From assembly GCF_900104475.1 (NCBI RefSeq), contig NZ_FNJR01000007.1, forward strand, positions 62,001-126,000: a stretch of 64,000 nucleotides of DNA, written 5' to 3'. The stretch is from Actinopolyspora xinjiangensis (lineage in GTDB: Bacteria > Actinomycetota > Actinomycetes > Mycobacteriales > Pseudonocardiaceae). A model generated the notes under the pieces. It worked only from the letters and a program-made list of their open reading frames with translations. It did no database searches and was not told the origin of the DNA. Position numbers and translations under genes: made by a program. Position 1 is the first letter of the stretch. Each line of letters begins with the position of its first letter. Of the stretch, positions 1 through 8,381 are shown piece after piece.

Positions 1-1191
1 TACTGGAGCACGGCCTACCCGGAGACCTTCGACGGTTCCGCGTTCCGCCCGATCGGGCGGCTGGTCTCCTACGACTCCCGCGGCACCGCCAGGGAGGTCT
101 GTGGACAGCGGCTGACCGGGATGGCGAACGCCTTCTACTGCCCGCGAAGCGACACGATCGCGTGGGACCGGGGCGAGCTGCTACCGAAGCTGCGGAACAC
201 CTTCGGTCTGATCGCGCCGGTCACGGTGCTGGCCCACGAGATCGGGCACGCGGTGCAGCACCGGGCGGGCCTCGTCGACACCGACACCTCGACGCTGGTC
301 GCGGAACAGCAGGCGGACTGCTTCGCTGGCGCGTTCTTCCGGCACGCCGCCGAGGGATCGGCGCCGCACATCCGCGTGTCCACGGGCAACGGGCTCAACA
401 CGGTCCTGGGAGTGCTCAGCTACATCCGCGACACCCCCGGCCGAACCGGATTCAGCGATCCGCGGGCGCACGGCACCGCCTTCGACCGGGTCTCGGCGTT
501 CCAGTACGGGTTCAGTGACGGTCCCGGGCGGTGTGCCGAGATGACCGAGGAGTCGGTGACACGACGCACCACCCAGTTCCACTTCTGGAAGAAAAAGCAG
601 GAGTCCGATCTGCCGGTGGCGGCGGACAACATCCTCCTCGTCTCGCGGAGCCTCCGGGAGGTCTTCGCCGACACGGGGGTGGCACCACCGACCATCAGTA
701 TCGACTCACGTTCCTGCCCCGGCGCGGAGGGCACCGAGCCCGTCTCCTACTGCGCGGAGACCAACACCGTCTCGGTCGACATGGCCGGGCTGCGGAAACT
801 GGCCGAACCGCCCACGCGCGGGGAGAACCCCTCGGGATACGGGGACTTCGCCGCCTACGCGCAGCTTGCCTCCCGTTATGTGCTGGCCGTGCAGCGGGCG
901 GCCGGGTTGTCACTTCGCGGTGACGCGGCGGGCCTGCGTACGGCTTGCCTGGTGGGCGCGTGGAGCGGCCTGCTCGTGGAGGACCCGATCGGGCGGCGCA
1001 ATCCGGTCGGCAAGCTGCGGATCGCCCCGGGCGACGTGGACGAAGGGGTGGCGGCCCTGCTCGGGGACGACAGCCTGATAGCCGCGGACGTGACGGGTGA
1101 CCAGGTACCAGCGGGCTTCGCCCGGATCGAAGCGTTCCGCATCGGATTCCAGCAGGGCATGAGCCCGTGTGCGTCCGAGTACGGTGACTGA
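1..1191 (+). CDS. Neutral zinc metallopeptidase, 5'-truncated by window edge
   Basis: The reading frame is open from base 1, so the gene begins upstream of the window and the first ATG (121) is probably internal. HEIGH at 235-249 supplies the two zinc-binding histidines and the catalytic glutamate. The acidic stretch AEQQADCFAG about 20 residues later matches the third-ligand region of the YpfJ-type putative neutral zinc metallopeptidases (Zn_peptidase family). The C-terminal part is less conserved and has spaced cysteines (for example SCPG and YCAE) that could form disulfides in an exported enzyme. The signal or anchor would be in the missing N-terminus. The substrate is unknown. The gene converges on the thioredoxin gene across a strong palindrome. 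Confidence 0.85.
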   Translation, partial: YWSTAYPETFDGSAFRPIGRLVSYDSRGTAREVCGQRLTGMANAFYCPRSDTIAWDRGELLPKLRNTFGLIAPVTVLAHEIGHAVQHRAGLVDTDTSTLVAEQQADCFAGAFFRHAAEGSAPHIRVSTGNGLNTVLGVLSYIRDTPGRTGFSDPRAHGTAFDRVSAFQYGFSDGPGRCAEMTEESVTRRTTQFHFWKKKQESDLPVAADNILLVSRSLREVFADTGVAPPTISIDSRSCPGAEGTEPVSYCAETNTVSVDMAGLRKLAEPPTRGENPSGYGDFAAYAQLASRYVLAVQRAAGLSLRGDAAGLRTACLVGAWSGLLVEDPIGRRNPVGKLRIAPGDVDEGVAALLGDDSLIAADVTGDQVPAGFARIEAFRIGFQQGMSPCASEYGD

Positions 1192-1218
1192 TCGCACCCG
1201 CGAGCTCCCCCGCCCGCG

Positions 1219-1266
1219 CGTACCGGTCATCCGGTGGGGCGGCCGCCCCACCGGATGACCGGTACG
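1219..1266. terminator. 48-bp perfect palindrome between convergent genes
   Basis: Bases 1219-1266 form a perfect inverted repeat (left arm begins CGTACCGGTCATCCGGTGGG) with no unpaired spacer. It lies 27 bases after the metallopeptidase stop and 28 bases from the thioredoxin stop. A symmetrical GC-rich stem between convergent genes is expected to act as a bidirectional terminator. No T-tract follows on either strand, which is common in actinomycete terminators. Confidence 0.75.
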
Positions 1267-1294
1267 AAGCGTCCGGTGCGGTGGTGCGGCCGGC

Positions 1295-2275
1295 TCAGAA
1301 CAGTGCGCTGGCCAGTGCGCGCCGCGCCTTGGCGACCCGCTGGTCGCCTTCCGGGAACAGGCCGAACATCTCCAGCAGCTCCTCGCGGACGCGGTCGCGG
1401 TCCTGGCCCGAGGTGCGCCGGACCGTACCGATCAGCCGGTTGAAGGCGTCCTCCACGCGCTGCTGCGCCAGTTCGGCGTCGGCGGCGGCGAGCTGTGTGT
1501 CCACATCGTCGGGTGCCGACTCGGCCCGTTCGATCGCGCCGGGGTCCGCGTTCTCGGCCCGCGCGGTGAACCGGACCTGAGCCAACGCGGCCTTGGCCTG
1601 CTCATTGTCCGGTTCCTCATCGAGGATCCGCTGGTAGGCCTGTTCGGCCGCGGCGTACTCCCCGCGTTCCAGCGCCTGCTCGGCGGCGGTGAACCTGGGA
1701 TCCTCCTGCTCACCTTCCGTCGCAGCCGCCCCCTGCTCGGCGGCGCGGATGCCGGGAAGCTGGTCGCGCTGGGAATCCAGGATCGAGTTGATCCACTGCC
1801 GGATCTGTTCCTCTGGCTGGGCGCCCTGGAACGCCTCGACCGGTTGTCCTCCCGCGATCGCGATCACGGTCGGAATCGACTGGACACCGAACAACTGCGC
1901 GATCCGCTGGTTCGAGTCCACGTCGATGGTGGCCAGTACCCAGGAGCCGCCGCCCTCGCGGGCCAACTTCTCCAGGACCGGGGAGAGCTGTTTGCACGGC
2001 TGGCACCAGGTCGCCCACAGATCGACCACGACCGGCACCTGCATCGACCGGTCGACCACCTCGGCCTGGAAATTGGCCTCGGTGACCTCGACGATCGCGG
2101 CACCGGCGTCACCGGTGCCCCCGGAGCCACCGGAGTCGGCGCCGGAGCCCGCTGACTTCGCCTGGGCGTCGGCCCGGTTCTTCAACGCCGAAAGGTCGAC
2201 CGCCCCTGCCATCGGGACGGAGGACGCCGCGCGCTGCCCTGCATTGGAGTTCTGCCGTGGATCAGGCCGTGTCAC
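1295..2275 (-). CDS. Thioredoxin-domain tetratricopeptide protein (CnoX/YbbN-like)
   Basis: A protein of 326 residues. The N-terminal thioredoxin fold spans about residues 60-165, with the active-site motif WCQPC (Cys91, Cys94). A C-terminal TPR-like helical region follows ([17 protein letters not shown] and later), as in YbbN/CnoX, which acts as a redox-dependent holdase and chaperone partner. The frame extends further upstream, but I chose GTG at 2275. It follows GGGGG and gives the N-terminus MTRPDPRQ followed by [11 protein letters not shown], the pattern I recall for actinobacterial homologues. It is probably cytoplasmic because no signal peptide is visible. The gene is divergent from the chaplin-like gene and convergent with the metallopeptidase. 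Confidence 0.88.
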   Translation of the reverse strand: MTRPDPRQNSNAGQRAASSVPMAGAVDLSALKNRADAQAKSAGSGADSGGSGGTGDAGAAIVEVTEANFQAEVVDRSMQVPVVVDLWATWCQPCKQLSPVLEKLAREGGGSWVLATIDVDSNQRIAQLFGVQSIPTVIAIAGGQPVEAFQGAQPEEQIRQWINSILDSQRDQLPGIRAAEQGAAATEGEQEDPRFTAAEQALERGEYAAAEQAYQRILDEEPDNEQAKAALAQVRFTARAENADPGAIERAESAPDDVDTQLAAADAELAQQRVEDAFNRLIGTVRRTSGQDRDRVREELLEMFGLFPEGDQRVAKARRALASALF

Positions 2276-2581
2276 ACCCCCATCGTGCCACGTCGCCGAC
2301 CGCGGGACGGTGTCCACCCCGTTACGGCGCCGTCGGCGGAACGTCACCACCGATATCGACCACGAAACGCATCCGGACGGCGGTTCCGATCGCTCTACCG
2401 AGCGAGCGTTGATCACTCGATCAGTGGGCTTTGACGAAAAGCCCTAATCTTCGAACGGCACCGGGTCGAAACCCACTCACGAGTCCGCGTCGCGGCGCCG
2501 CCGCACGGCGCCCGACGTAACTCCGTAGGGACTCGATCGGGATTCTTCCCTACCCACAAGTTCGACGAGAGGTACTGAATA
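2276..2581. promoter_or_regulatory. Divergent intergenic region upstream of thioredoxin-TPR and chaplin-like genes
   Basis: No gene is supported here. A small hairpin (GGGCTTT-GACGA-AAAGCCC, 2426-2444) abuts a -10-like TAATCT (2445-2450) that reads toward the chaplin-like gene and would give a leader of about 125 bases. AGAGG at about 2568-2572 is the plausible ribosome binding site for the GTG at 2582. The assignment of promoter and operator is inference. Confidence 0.4.
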
Positions 2582-2839
2582 GTGCGTATTGCAACCCGTG
2601 TTGCCGGTGCAGCAGGCGTCGCCGCGCTGGGCGCGATGACCATGGCCACGGCCGCGTCCGCCGACACCAAGGACAACGACGGCATCAACGCGGTGGACGA
2701 CAACAACATCAGCGCGGTGCCGATCCAGGCCTGCGGCAACAACATCAGCGCCGTCATCGGTGTCACCCTCAACCTGCTGGCGGCCCAGAGCTCCGAGTGC
2801 GTCAACGCGCCGGTGGTGGACCACCCGAAGGCCAAGTGA
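2582..2839 (+). CDS. Small secreted chaplin/rodlin-like protein
   Basis: An 85-residue exported protein. The signal peptide is clear (residues 1-27, ending ATAASA before DTKDND), leaving a mature peptide of about 58 residues. The mature part carries the repeat NNISAV twice (41-46 and 53-58) and two cysteines (Cys51, Cys73). The segment VPIQACGNNISAVIGV resembles the chaplin core (valine/asparagine/glycine-rich around a Cys-Gly-Asn), but the peptide lacks the usual chaplin length and spacing. Chaplins and rodlins coat aerial hyphae and spores in Streptomyces, so a similar surface role is an inference. The start is GTG with GAGAGG upstream. A strong hairpin follows the stop. It could also be an unrelated small cell-surface peptide. 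Confidence 0.72.
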   Translation: MRIATRVAGAAGVAALGAMTMATAASADTKDNDGINAVDDNNISAVPIQACGNNISAVIGVTLNLLAAQSSECVNAPVVDHPKAK

Positions 2840-2854
2840 GCTGACCGGCTCGAC

Positions 2855-2886
2855 GGGCGGTGCCGGAAAGAGGTCCGGCACCGCCC
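2855..2886 (+). terminator. Stem-loop terminator after chaplin-like gene
   Basis: A perfect 13-bp stem (GGGCGGTGCCGGA / TCCGGCACCGCCC) with a six-base loop begins 15 bases after the stop codon. There is no U-tract, but the position and strength fit a GC-rich actinobacterial terminator. It may also serve the convergent thiamine-binding gene. Confidence 0.75.
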
Positions 2887-2959
2887 TCCGGGGCCGCACT
2901 CCGGGGCCGTACTCCGGTGCTGTCGGACTCACATCTCCGTGCTCTCGCCGATTCCCGCC

Positions 2960-3265
2960 TCAGACGTCGCTTTCGAGCCGCTGTTCGACCCGCTCGACCT
3001 TCTTCCGGAGCTGATCGGTGTGACCGGGCCGGATGTCGGCCTTGAGTACCAGACTGGTGCGGGGTGCCCTCGCCGAGACCGCGTCGGTGGCACGCCGGAC
3101 CACGTCCATCACCTCTTCCCACTCGCCTTCGACGGTGGTGAACATGGCGTTCGTCTCGTGCGGCAGTCCCGACTCGCGCACGATCCGCACCGCCTCCGCG
3201 ACAGCGGCGCTCACACCGTCGGAGTCGCCTGCTCCGGAGGGGGCCACGCTGAATGCGACCAACAT
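2960..3265 (-). CDS. MTH1187/YkoF-family thiamine-binding protein
   Basis: A 101-residue protein of the MTH1187 (DUF77, Thiamine_BP) family, which is a small ferredoxin-like fold that binds thiamine or related pyrimidines. It begins [11 protein letters not shown] and contains the characteristic region [20 protein letters not shown], followed by the basic helix [12 protein letters not shown]. Full length for the family. I placed the start at ATG 3265 because AGGAGA lies seven bases upstream. The longer frame to 3298 lacks such a site. Known members are cytoplasmic and often associated with thiamine salvage. No thiamine genes are adjacent here, so the cellular role is open. Confidence 0.85.
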   Translation of the reverse strand: MLVAFSVAPSGAGDSDGVSAAVAEAVRIVRESGLPHETNAMFTTVEGEWEEVMDVVRRATDAVSARAPRTSLVLKADIRPGHTDQLRKKVERVEQRLESDV

Positions 3266-3423
3266 GTATCTCTCCTGACTACGAAGTCTCGTTCTCACCG
3301 GGCTTCGCGGACCGCCACCGCGGTGAGCCTATCGCCAGCGCGTCCCCCGAACGTTTCGACGCGCCGACCACGAACATCCCGAAGAAGCACCCCGCATCGC
3401 CCGTTCGCGCAACAGCACGCTGC

Positions 3424-3429
3424 TAGCGT
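3424..3429 (+). promoter_or_regulatory. -10 box TAGCGT of marR-type gene
   Basis: TAGCGT fits TANNNT and ends eight bases before the ATG at 3438. No Shine-Dalgarno sequence is visible, so the mRNA is probably leaderless. Confidence 0.5.
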
Positions 3430-3437
3430 CGAATGCC

Positions 3438-3938
3438 ATGAGCCCCCGCCAACCGCTGCCATTCGATCCCATAGCTCGCGCGGCCGAGACCTGGTCGCAA
3501 CGTGTCGGACCTTCGTCGACGATGGCCGCGGTGACCAGCATCATGCGGGTGCAGCAGATACTGCAGTCGGCGGTCGACTCGGCACTGCGGCCGCACAACC
3601 TCACCTTCGCCCGCTACGAAGCGCTCGTGCTGCTGACATTCTCCCGCCAGGGAAGCCTTCCGATGCGTGTCATGGGGGACCGACTGCAGCTACACCCCAC
3701 CAGTGTCACCAACATCGTCGACAGGTTGGAAGCGGACGAACTGGTGCGTCGTGTCCCCCATCCGACCGATCGACGTACGACACTGGTGGAGATCACCGAC
3801 CACGGTCGGACGGTGACGGACAAGGCGACGGAGTCGGTCACGGCCATCGATTTCGGCCTCTCCGGCATCACCGAACGGCAGACCCAGCAGCTCACCGAAC
3901 TGCTGGGCAAGGTCAGGCAGGCATCCGGAGACTTCTGA
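3438..3938 (+). CDS. MarR family transcriptional regulator
   Basis: A 166-residue winged-helix regulator of the MarR family. The recognition helix region is RLQLHPTSVTNIVDRLEADELVRR (about residues 84-107), followed by the wing motif PTDRRTTLVEIT with the family's DRR signature. Flanking helices (residues 30-60 and 125-165) should form the dimer interface. Such proteins normally repress a nearby or divergent gene and respond to phenolic or antibiotic ligands. The target is unclear here because the downstream gene, a DUF3817 membrane protein, is convergent and the upstream gene points away. The start is supported by the closely spaced TAGCGT -10 box. Confidence 0.93.
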   Translation: MSPRQPLPFDPIARAAETWSQRVGPSSTMAAVTSIMRVQQILQSAVDSALRPHNLTFARYEALVLLTFSRQGSLPMRVMGDRLQLHPTSVTNIVDRLEADELVRRVPHPTDRRTTLVEITDHGRTVTDKATESVTAIDFGLSGITERQTQQLTELLGKVRQASGDF

Positions 3939-4017
3939 CACCGGACTCGTGAGACCTCGCCACGCCCCTTCCGCCCGCTCGGTGAGCGACGGGCGAACCG
4001 GCGCCGGGCGCGTCGCT

Positions 4018-4377
4018 TCAGTTCAACGCGCGCAGCGCCCCGACCAGCCTCGACCAGGAAGTGGGCCCCAACGGACTGGGGGTGGTGAGCAGTCCACGCC
4101 GCAGTGCCCACCGCTCGAACACCACCGAACCGAACGGCGGGACCGAAGCCAACAGGGCGAGCACCAGCACCCGGAAACTCCACCGCAACGGCCCGTACAT
4201 CACCAGGGCGGCGAGCACGTAGGCGGTGAACACCAAACCGTGCACCCATCCCATGACGGTCACCGCCTCGGGAAACCCGAACCCGTACTTGAACACCATC
4301 GCGATCAACAGCCCGGCCCACGAGACCGCCTCGGCGACCGCGATCAGCCGGAACCAGCCGACACCAGTACTGAGCAC
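4018..4377 (-). CDS. DUF3817 membrane protein
   Basis: About 119 residues with three transmembrane segments (AVAEAVSWAGLLIAMVF, VHGLVFTAYVLAALVM and LVLALLASVPPFGSVVF) and the family hallmarks FRLIAVAEAVSW near the N-terminus and the HG pair in helix 2. The family is integral-membrane and uncharacterised. I chose GTG 4377 because a TANNNT box (TACGGT) lies exactly six bases upstream. The frame could instead start at ATG 4425, which would add 16 unconserved residues. It is divergent from dinB. Nothing in the sequence indicates a substrate. Confidence 0.85.
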   Translation of the reverse strand: MLSTGVGWFRLIAVAEAVSWAGLLIAMVFKYGFGFPEAVTVMGWVHGLVFTAYVLAALVMYGPLRWSFRVLVLALLASVPPFGSVVFERWALRRGLLTTPSPLGPTSWSRLVGALRALN

Positions 4378-4383
4378 GGACTC

Positions 4384-4389
4384 ACCGTA
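4384..4389 (-). promoter_or_regulatory. -10 box TACGGT of DUF3817 gene
   Basis: TACGGT on the minus strand, six bases before the GTG at 4377, predicts a leaderless mRNA. Confidence 0.5.
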
Positions 4390-4490
4390 TCGTGGTGTCA
4401 CCCGGTCCGGATGTCCGGTGTGCACGGGAACACCCGGAGGACAGCATCACCGGGCTGGCCGTTGTCGGTGGGGTCTCGTTCAATGGCGGT

Positions 4491-5834
4491 ATGACTCGCT
4501 GGGTGCTGCACCTGGACATGGACGCCTTCTACGCGTCAGTGGAACAGCTCACCCGCCCCACCCTGCGCGACCGGCCCGTACTGGTCGGCGGAACCGGACC
4601 GCGCGGCACCGTCGCCGGCGCGAGCTACGCGGCCAGGAAGTACGGGGCGGCCTCGGCCATGCCCATGTCCGAAGCCCGACGCCGCTGTCGCAGCGCCGTG
4701 GTGCTGCCACCGCGTTTCCGGCTCTACCGCGAGGTCAGCGAGCGGGTCTTCACGATCGTCAGGCAGTTGTCCGAACGGTTCGAGCAGGTCTCGATCGACG
4801 AGGCGTTCCTGGAACCCGAGGAGCTGTTCGGGGCCGATCCGGGGACCGTGGCGGAGTTCGTGGAACGACTTCGCGGCCGAGTGGCAGGCGAGGTCGGTGT
4901 GCCCGCCTCCGTCGGGGCGGGGTCGGGCAAACAGCTGGCCAAGATCACCTCGGGCATGGCGAAGCCGAACGGCTCGGTGGTGGTCCGCCCGGAGGAGGAG
5001 AAATCCCTGCTCTCCGAACTGCCGGTGCGTCGCCTGTGGGGAATCGGCCCCATCGGCGAGGCGAAGCTGCGCCGCATCGGAGTGCAGACGATCGGCGAAC
5101 TGGCCGCGCTGAAACTCGGCGACGTCACCTCGTTGCTGGGCCAGGCACACGGCACCGAGCTGCACGAGTTGGCACACGGCATCGACGAACGACCGGTGAC
5201 CGAGCGAGCGGAGGCCAAGCAGGTCAGCGCCGAGACGACCTTCGACACCGACCGAACCGACCCCGCCGAGCTGACGTCGGAGATAGTCGGTATGGCCGAA
5301 GCGGCTCACCGGAGGCTGATCGCTTCCGAGCGCGCCGCGCGCACCATCACGCTGAAGGTCCGCGACTCCGACTTCAGCACGATCAGCCGCTCCGAGACGC
5401 TGTCCTCGGCCACCACCGAACGCGACGAGCTGGTGGCCGCGACCAGGCGGCTGGCCGCCACGGCCGTCAGTCCCGGAGTGCCCGTCCGGCTGGTCGGAGT
5501 CTCGTACTCCGGGCTTACCACCGCCGAGCAGGCCACGTTGTTCCAGATGCCGGGGAACGGGGAAGACGAGGGCGTCCCGCACTCCCCCGTCACGACTCGG
5601 GTCGCCGTGCTCACCACCAACTCCGGGCAGAGACGGTGGCGCCAGGGCGACGACGTGAGCCATCCCAGCTGGGGCCACGGCTGGGTGCAGGGGTGCGGTC
5701 ACGGTCGCGTGAGCGTGCGGTTCGAAACCGCCGCCACCGGGCCGGGAAGAATGCGCACCTTCGACAGCGGGGATCACGAACTGGTGGCGGCGGACCCGCT
5801 CGACAGTCTCGGCACAGCGGGGGACTCGGACTGA
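4491..5834 (+). CDS. dinB: DNA polymerase IV (Y-family translesion polymerase)
   Basis: A 447-residue Y-family polymerase for translesion synthesis. The catalytic carboxylates are present: LDMDAFYASVE (Asp9, Asp11) and SIDEAFLE (Asp103, Glu104). The steric-gate region FYASVE, helix-hairpin-helix segment (WGIGPIGEAKLRRIGV) and little-finger domain follow. Residues about 355-447 form an extra C-terminal module (RRWRQGDDVSHPSWGHGWVQ), resembling the small Tudor/SH3-like tails seen on some actinobacterial DinB proteins and helicases. No obvious clamp-binding QLxLF peptide was seen at the extreme C-terminus. ATG 4491 is chosen because the conserved N-terminus MTRWVLHLDMD starts there. The longer frame adds 33 unconserved residues. 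Confidence 0.95.
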   Translation: MTRWVLHLDMDAFYASVEQLTRPTLRDRPVLVGGTGPRGTVAGASYAARKYGAASAMPMSEARRRCRSAVVLPPRFRLYREVSERVFTIVRQLSERFEQVSIDEAFLEPEELFGADPGTVAEFVERLRGRVAGEVGVPASVGAGSGKQLAKITSGMAKPNGSVVVRPEEEKSLLSELPVRRLWGIGPIGEAKLRRIGVQTIGELAALKLGDVTSLLGQAHGTELHELAHGIDERPVTERAEAKQVSAETTFDTDRTDPAELTSEIVGMAEAAHRRLIASERAARTITLKVRDSDFSTISRSETLSSATTERDELVAATRRLAATAVSPGVPVRLVGVSYSGLTTAEQATLFQMPGNGEDEGVPHSPVTTRVAVLTTNSGQRRWRQGDDVSHPSWGHGWVQGCGHGRVSVRFETAATGPGRMRTFDSGDHELVAADPLDSLGTAGDSD

Positions 5835-6040
5835 CCGACTGACCTCCGAGCGGCGCGGGCCGCTTACTGGTCCCGGATCATGGCATCGCCTCCGGTTTTC
5901 CGGGGAGTGCCCCTGAGGCGGTCGGAGACATCGTGCGGGCCGCTGCCCGGTGTACCCGGCACCCACCGCGAGCCCCGGCGGCACGCCGGCCGCCCCATCT
6001 CGCGCCCCGCGACCGCGAACCGCGCGGAGCGGGATCGCGA

Positions 6041-6880
6041 TCAGGTCTCGGGAGCCGGCGGCCGCCTGCGGTAGTGCCCCACCCAGACTCGCGGGGCGGC
6101 GGCCTGGATCGCCTGTTCGAGCCGTTTGGGAAGCCTGCTCAGTGCCGGCAGGTAGAAGCGGTAGCGCACCGCTGGCAGTCCCCGCATCGGAGGTGGTTCC
6201 TCGATCCGCCAACGTTCCAGCTCGGGATGCCGCTCGGCGAACGCGGAGTCGGCGGGGAACAGCTCCAGGGCACGCCGCCGCTCGGGATGCACCAACCTGC
6301 GGTTCTCGACGGGACGCAGCGAACCGACCCCGACAGCGGTCACCTCCTCCCACGGCACCGCGAAGACCTCACCGCTGGTGCGAGGGCAGATGCCCCGATT
6401 GTCCACCAGGAAGCCACGGCCGCTCAACGAACCCTTGGCCGAGGCGATGGACCAGACGAAGCAGACACCGAAAACCAGCTGCCAGATCCACAGCCACACC
6501 CCACCTGGGGATTCGGCCAGCGCCGCCGCGCACAGCACGGTCAGGAAACCGCTGGCGCCACCACCCACCGCGAGGTTGCGGAAGGCGGCGGCGCTGACGT
6601 CGACGTCGCGGGCGTGTTCCCCGAGCAGCACGGCACCGCCGGAACGGGGCACGCCCGCGCTCTCCCGCGCACCGCCCGCGTGCTGCCGCACCCGGGTGGC
6701 CGGGTACGCGTCCTGCCGGGTGCTCCCCCGCCTCGGCGCGGTGGGCGGGGTGGAACCTCCCGGTGGGACGTTGCGACGCTCCACGACCGTCTCCTGCTGG
6801 GGGACCGTACGGCGCGGAGCCGTGGTTCCCTCCGGATCCACACGATCGGCACGTTGCCATCCCCCGGGTAGCCACTTCAT
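6041..6880 (-). CDS. Uncharacterised membrane protein with PH-like C-terminal domain
   Basis: A protein of 279 residues that I cannot assign to a named family. The first roughly 90 residues are low-complexity and Arg/Pro/Gly-rich. Two hydrophobic helices follow (SGFLTVLCAAALAESPG and VWLWIWQLVFGVCFVWSIAS). The C-terminal half contains the pattern GFLVDNRGICPRTSGEVFAVPWEEVTAVGV, which looks like the first strands of a bacterial PH-like domain. The ATG at 6880 is preceded by TATTCT at six bases, which argues for a leaderless message and this start. The topology suggests a cytoplasmic C-terminal domain anchored by a hairpin. The gene is convergent with dinB. Confidence 0.65.
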   Translation of the reverse strand: MKWLPGGWQRADRVDPEGTTAPRRTVPQQETVVERRNVPPGGSTPPTAPRRGSTRQDAYPATRVRQHAGGARESAGVPRSGGAVLLGEHARDVDVSAAAFRNLAVGGGASGFLTVLCAAALAESPGGVWLWIWQLVFGVCFVWSIASAKGSLSGRGFLVDNRGICPRTSGEVFAVPWEEVTAVGVGSLRPVENRRLVHPERRRALELFPADSAFAERHPELERWRIEEPPPMRGLPAVRYRFYLPALSRLPKRLEQAIQAAAPRVWVGHYRRRPPAPET

Positions 6881-6886
6881 GCCGAC

Positions 6887-6892
6887 AGAATA
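6887..6892 (-). promoter_or_regulatory. -10 box TATTCT of membrane protein gene
   Basis: TATTCT on the minus strand ends six bases before the ATG at 6880. No Shine-Dalgarno sequence is seen. Confidence 0.5.
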
Positions 6893-6979
6893 TCCGCACC
6901 GACGGTTGTCGGGTGTCACGGATCGCCACGAGAGGTTCGGGGTGGGAGCCCCGCGAGGTGCCCCGGGGCTCTACCCCGG

Positions 6980-8167
6980 TCAGCCGCGCGGCGCGTGCAA
7001 CAGCAGGGCGTCGCCCTGCCCACCGCCGCCGCACAGCGCGGCGGCGCCGTCACCACCACCGCGCCTGTCGAGTTCGAGGGCCAGGTGCAGCGCGAGCCGG
7101 GCACCCGACATGCCGATCGGGTGTCCCAGCGCGATCGCGCCGCCGTTGACGTTGACCCTGTCCTCGTCGAGGCCGAGCGCTTCGGTGGAAACGATCCCCA
7201 CGGCGGCGAACGCCTCGTTGATCTCGACCAGATCGAGGTCCGTCGCGGCCATCCCCGCCCGGTCGCAGGCCTTCCTGATCGCGTTGGAGGGCTGCTCGTG
7301 CAGGCTGGCGTCGGGACCGGAGACCACGCCGTGCCTGCCGATCTCGACGAGCCAGTCGAGCCCCAGTTCCTCGGCCTTGGACTTGCGCATCACCACCACG
7401 GCGGCCGCGCCGTCCGAGATCTGTGAAGCGGAACCGGCCGTGATGGTGCCCTCCGGGTCGAAGGCGGGGCGGAGCTTGCCGAGGCTTTCCGCCGTGGTGT
7501 CACCGCGTATTCCCTCGTCGCTGTCGACGATCAGCGGTTCGCCCTTGCGGCGCGGTACCGTCACCGGAGCGATCTCCTCGGCGAACACACCCCGCTCGGC
7601 CGCCGCGGCGGCTCGCTGGTGCGACCGCGCGGCGAACTCGTCCTGCCGTCGGCGGGTCAGCCCGTGGCGCTCGTTGTGCTTCTCGGTGGAGGCTCCCATG
7701 GCGACCTGGTCGAACGAGCAGAACAACCCGTCGTGGGCCATGTGGTCGAGCATCCGCACATCGCCGTACTTGAAGCCCTCCCGCGAGTTCCCCAGCAGGT
7801 GCGGGGCCTGCGTCATGGACTCCTGACCACCGGCGACGACGACGTCGAACTCACCGGCACGGATCTGCTGGTCGGCCAACGCGATCGCGTCCAGTCCGGA
7901 AAGGCACACCTTGTTGACGGTCAGCGCGGGAACGTCCATACCGATGCCCGCCGCCACGGCGGCCTGCCTGGCCGGGATCTGCCCCGCCCCCGCGGTGAGC
8001 ACCTGACCCATGATCGTGTACTCGACCCGCTCGGGAGCGACCCCGGAGCGCCGCAGCGCCTCGGCTATGGCGATCCCGCCGAGTTGAGCACCGGAGAAGT
8101 CCTTCAGCGACCCCAACAGCCTGCCCATCGGGGTACGGGCCCCGGCTACGATCACGGAACTTTCCAC
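6980..8167 (-). CDS. Acetyl-CoA C-acetyltransferase (thiolase)
   Basis: A 395-residue thiolase that condenses two acetyl-CoA molecules or cleaves 3-ketoacyl-CoA. The catalytic residues are visible: the nucleophilic Cys in [11 protein letters not shown], the His in [16 protein letters not shown], and the C-terminal [14 protein letters not shown] 8167 is chosen because GGAGG lies five bases upstream. The longer frame to 8248 adds an unconserved peptide. It is divergent from the methylmalonyl-CoA epimerase gene, a frequent pairing in actinobacteria. The context therefore suggests a role in short-chain acyl-CoA metabolism, and possibly in supplying precursors for polyhydroxyalkanoate or polyketides. 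Confidence 0.95.
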   Translation of the reverse strand: MESSVIVAGARTPMGRLLGSLKDFSGAQLGGIAIAEALRRSGVAPERVEYTIMGQVLTAGAGQIPARQAAVAAGIGMDVPALTVNKVCLSGLDAIALADQQIRAGEFDVVVAGGQESMTQAPHLLGNSREGFKYGDVRMLDHMAHDGLFCSFDQVAMGASTEKHNERHGLTRRRQDEFAARSHQRAAAAAERGVFAEEIAPVTVPRRKGEPLIVDSDEGIRGDTTAESLGKLRPAFDPEGTITAGSASQISDGAAAVVVMRKSKAEELGLDWLVEIGRHGVVSGPDASLHEQPSNAIRKACDRAGMAATDLDLVEINEAFAAVGIVSTEALGLDEDRVNVNGGAIALGHPIGMSGARLALHLALELDRRGGGDGAAALCGGGGQGDALLLHAPRG

Positions 8168-8346
8168 GACTGCCTCCGATGCGGTAATGGAGCTGTTTCG
8201 GAACCCGGCGGGCGCCTCGGCGACGGTCGGCTCACCGCGCCTCGCCACCGGTCGGCCACCATGATGAACCGTGCCGACCCGGCGGAACCATACCGTCGGG
8301 AACCCGAAGACCTCGCTGTGACCCGACGCACACGGTGGTTACGTTT

Positions 8347-8366
8347 CCGCCGTCCCGCTACGGCGG
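8347..8366. promoter_or_regulatory. Operator-like palindrome upstream of epimerase -10
   Basis: CCGCCGT-N6-ACGGCGG is a perfect 7-bp inverted repeat that ends two bases before the epimerase -10 box. It occupies the -35/-10 spacer, where a repressor would block RNA polymerase. The binding protein is unknown. The TetR gene downstream is one candidate. Confidence 0.4.
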
Positions 8367-8368
8367 GT

Positions 8369-8374
8369 TAGGCT
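8369..8374 (+). promoter_or_regulatory. -10 box TAGGCT of methylmalonyl-CoA epimerase gene
   Basis: TAGGCT is followed by seven bases and then the ATG at 8382, with no Shine-Dalgarno sequence. This is the same arrangement as at the adenosyltransferase gene. Confidence 0.6.
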
Positions 8375-8381
8375 GCGCGTC

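Noticed and set aside
2878-2935. Short near-direct repeats CTCCGGGGCCG after the chaplin-like gene
   Set aside because: Three imperfect copies in very GC-rich intergenic DNA. Too short and degenerate to support a function beyond the adjacent terminator.
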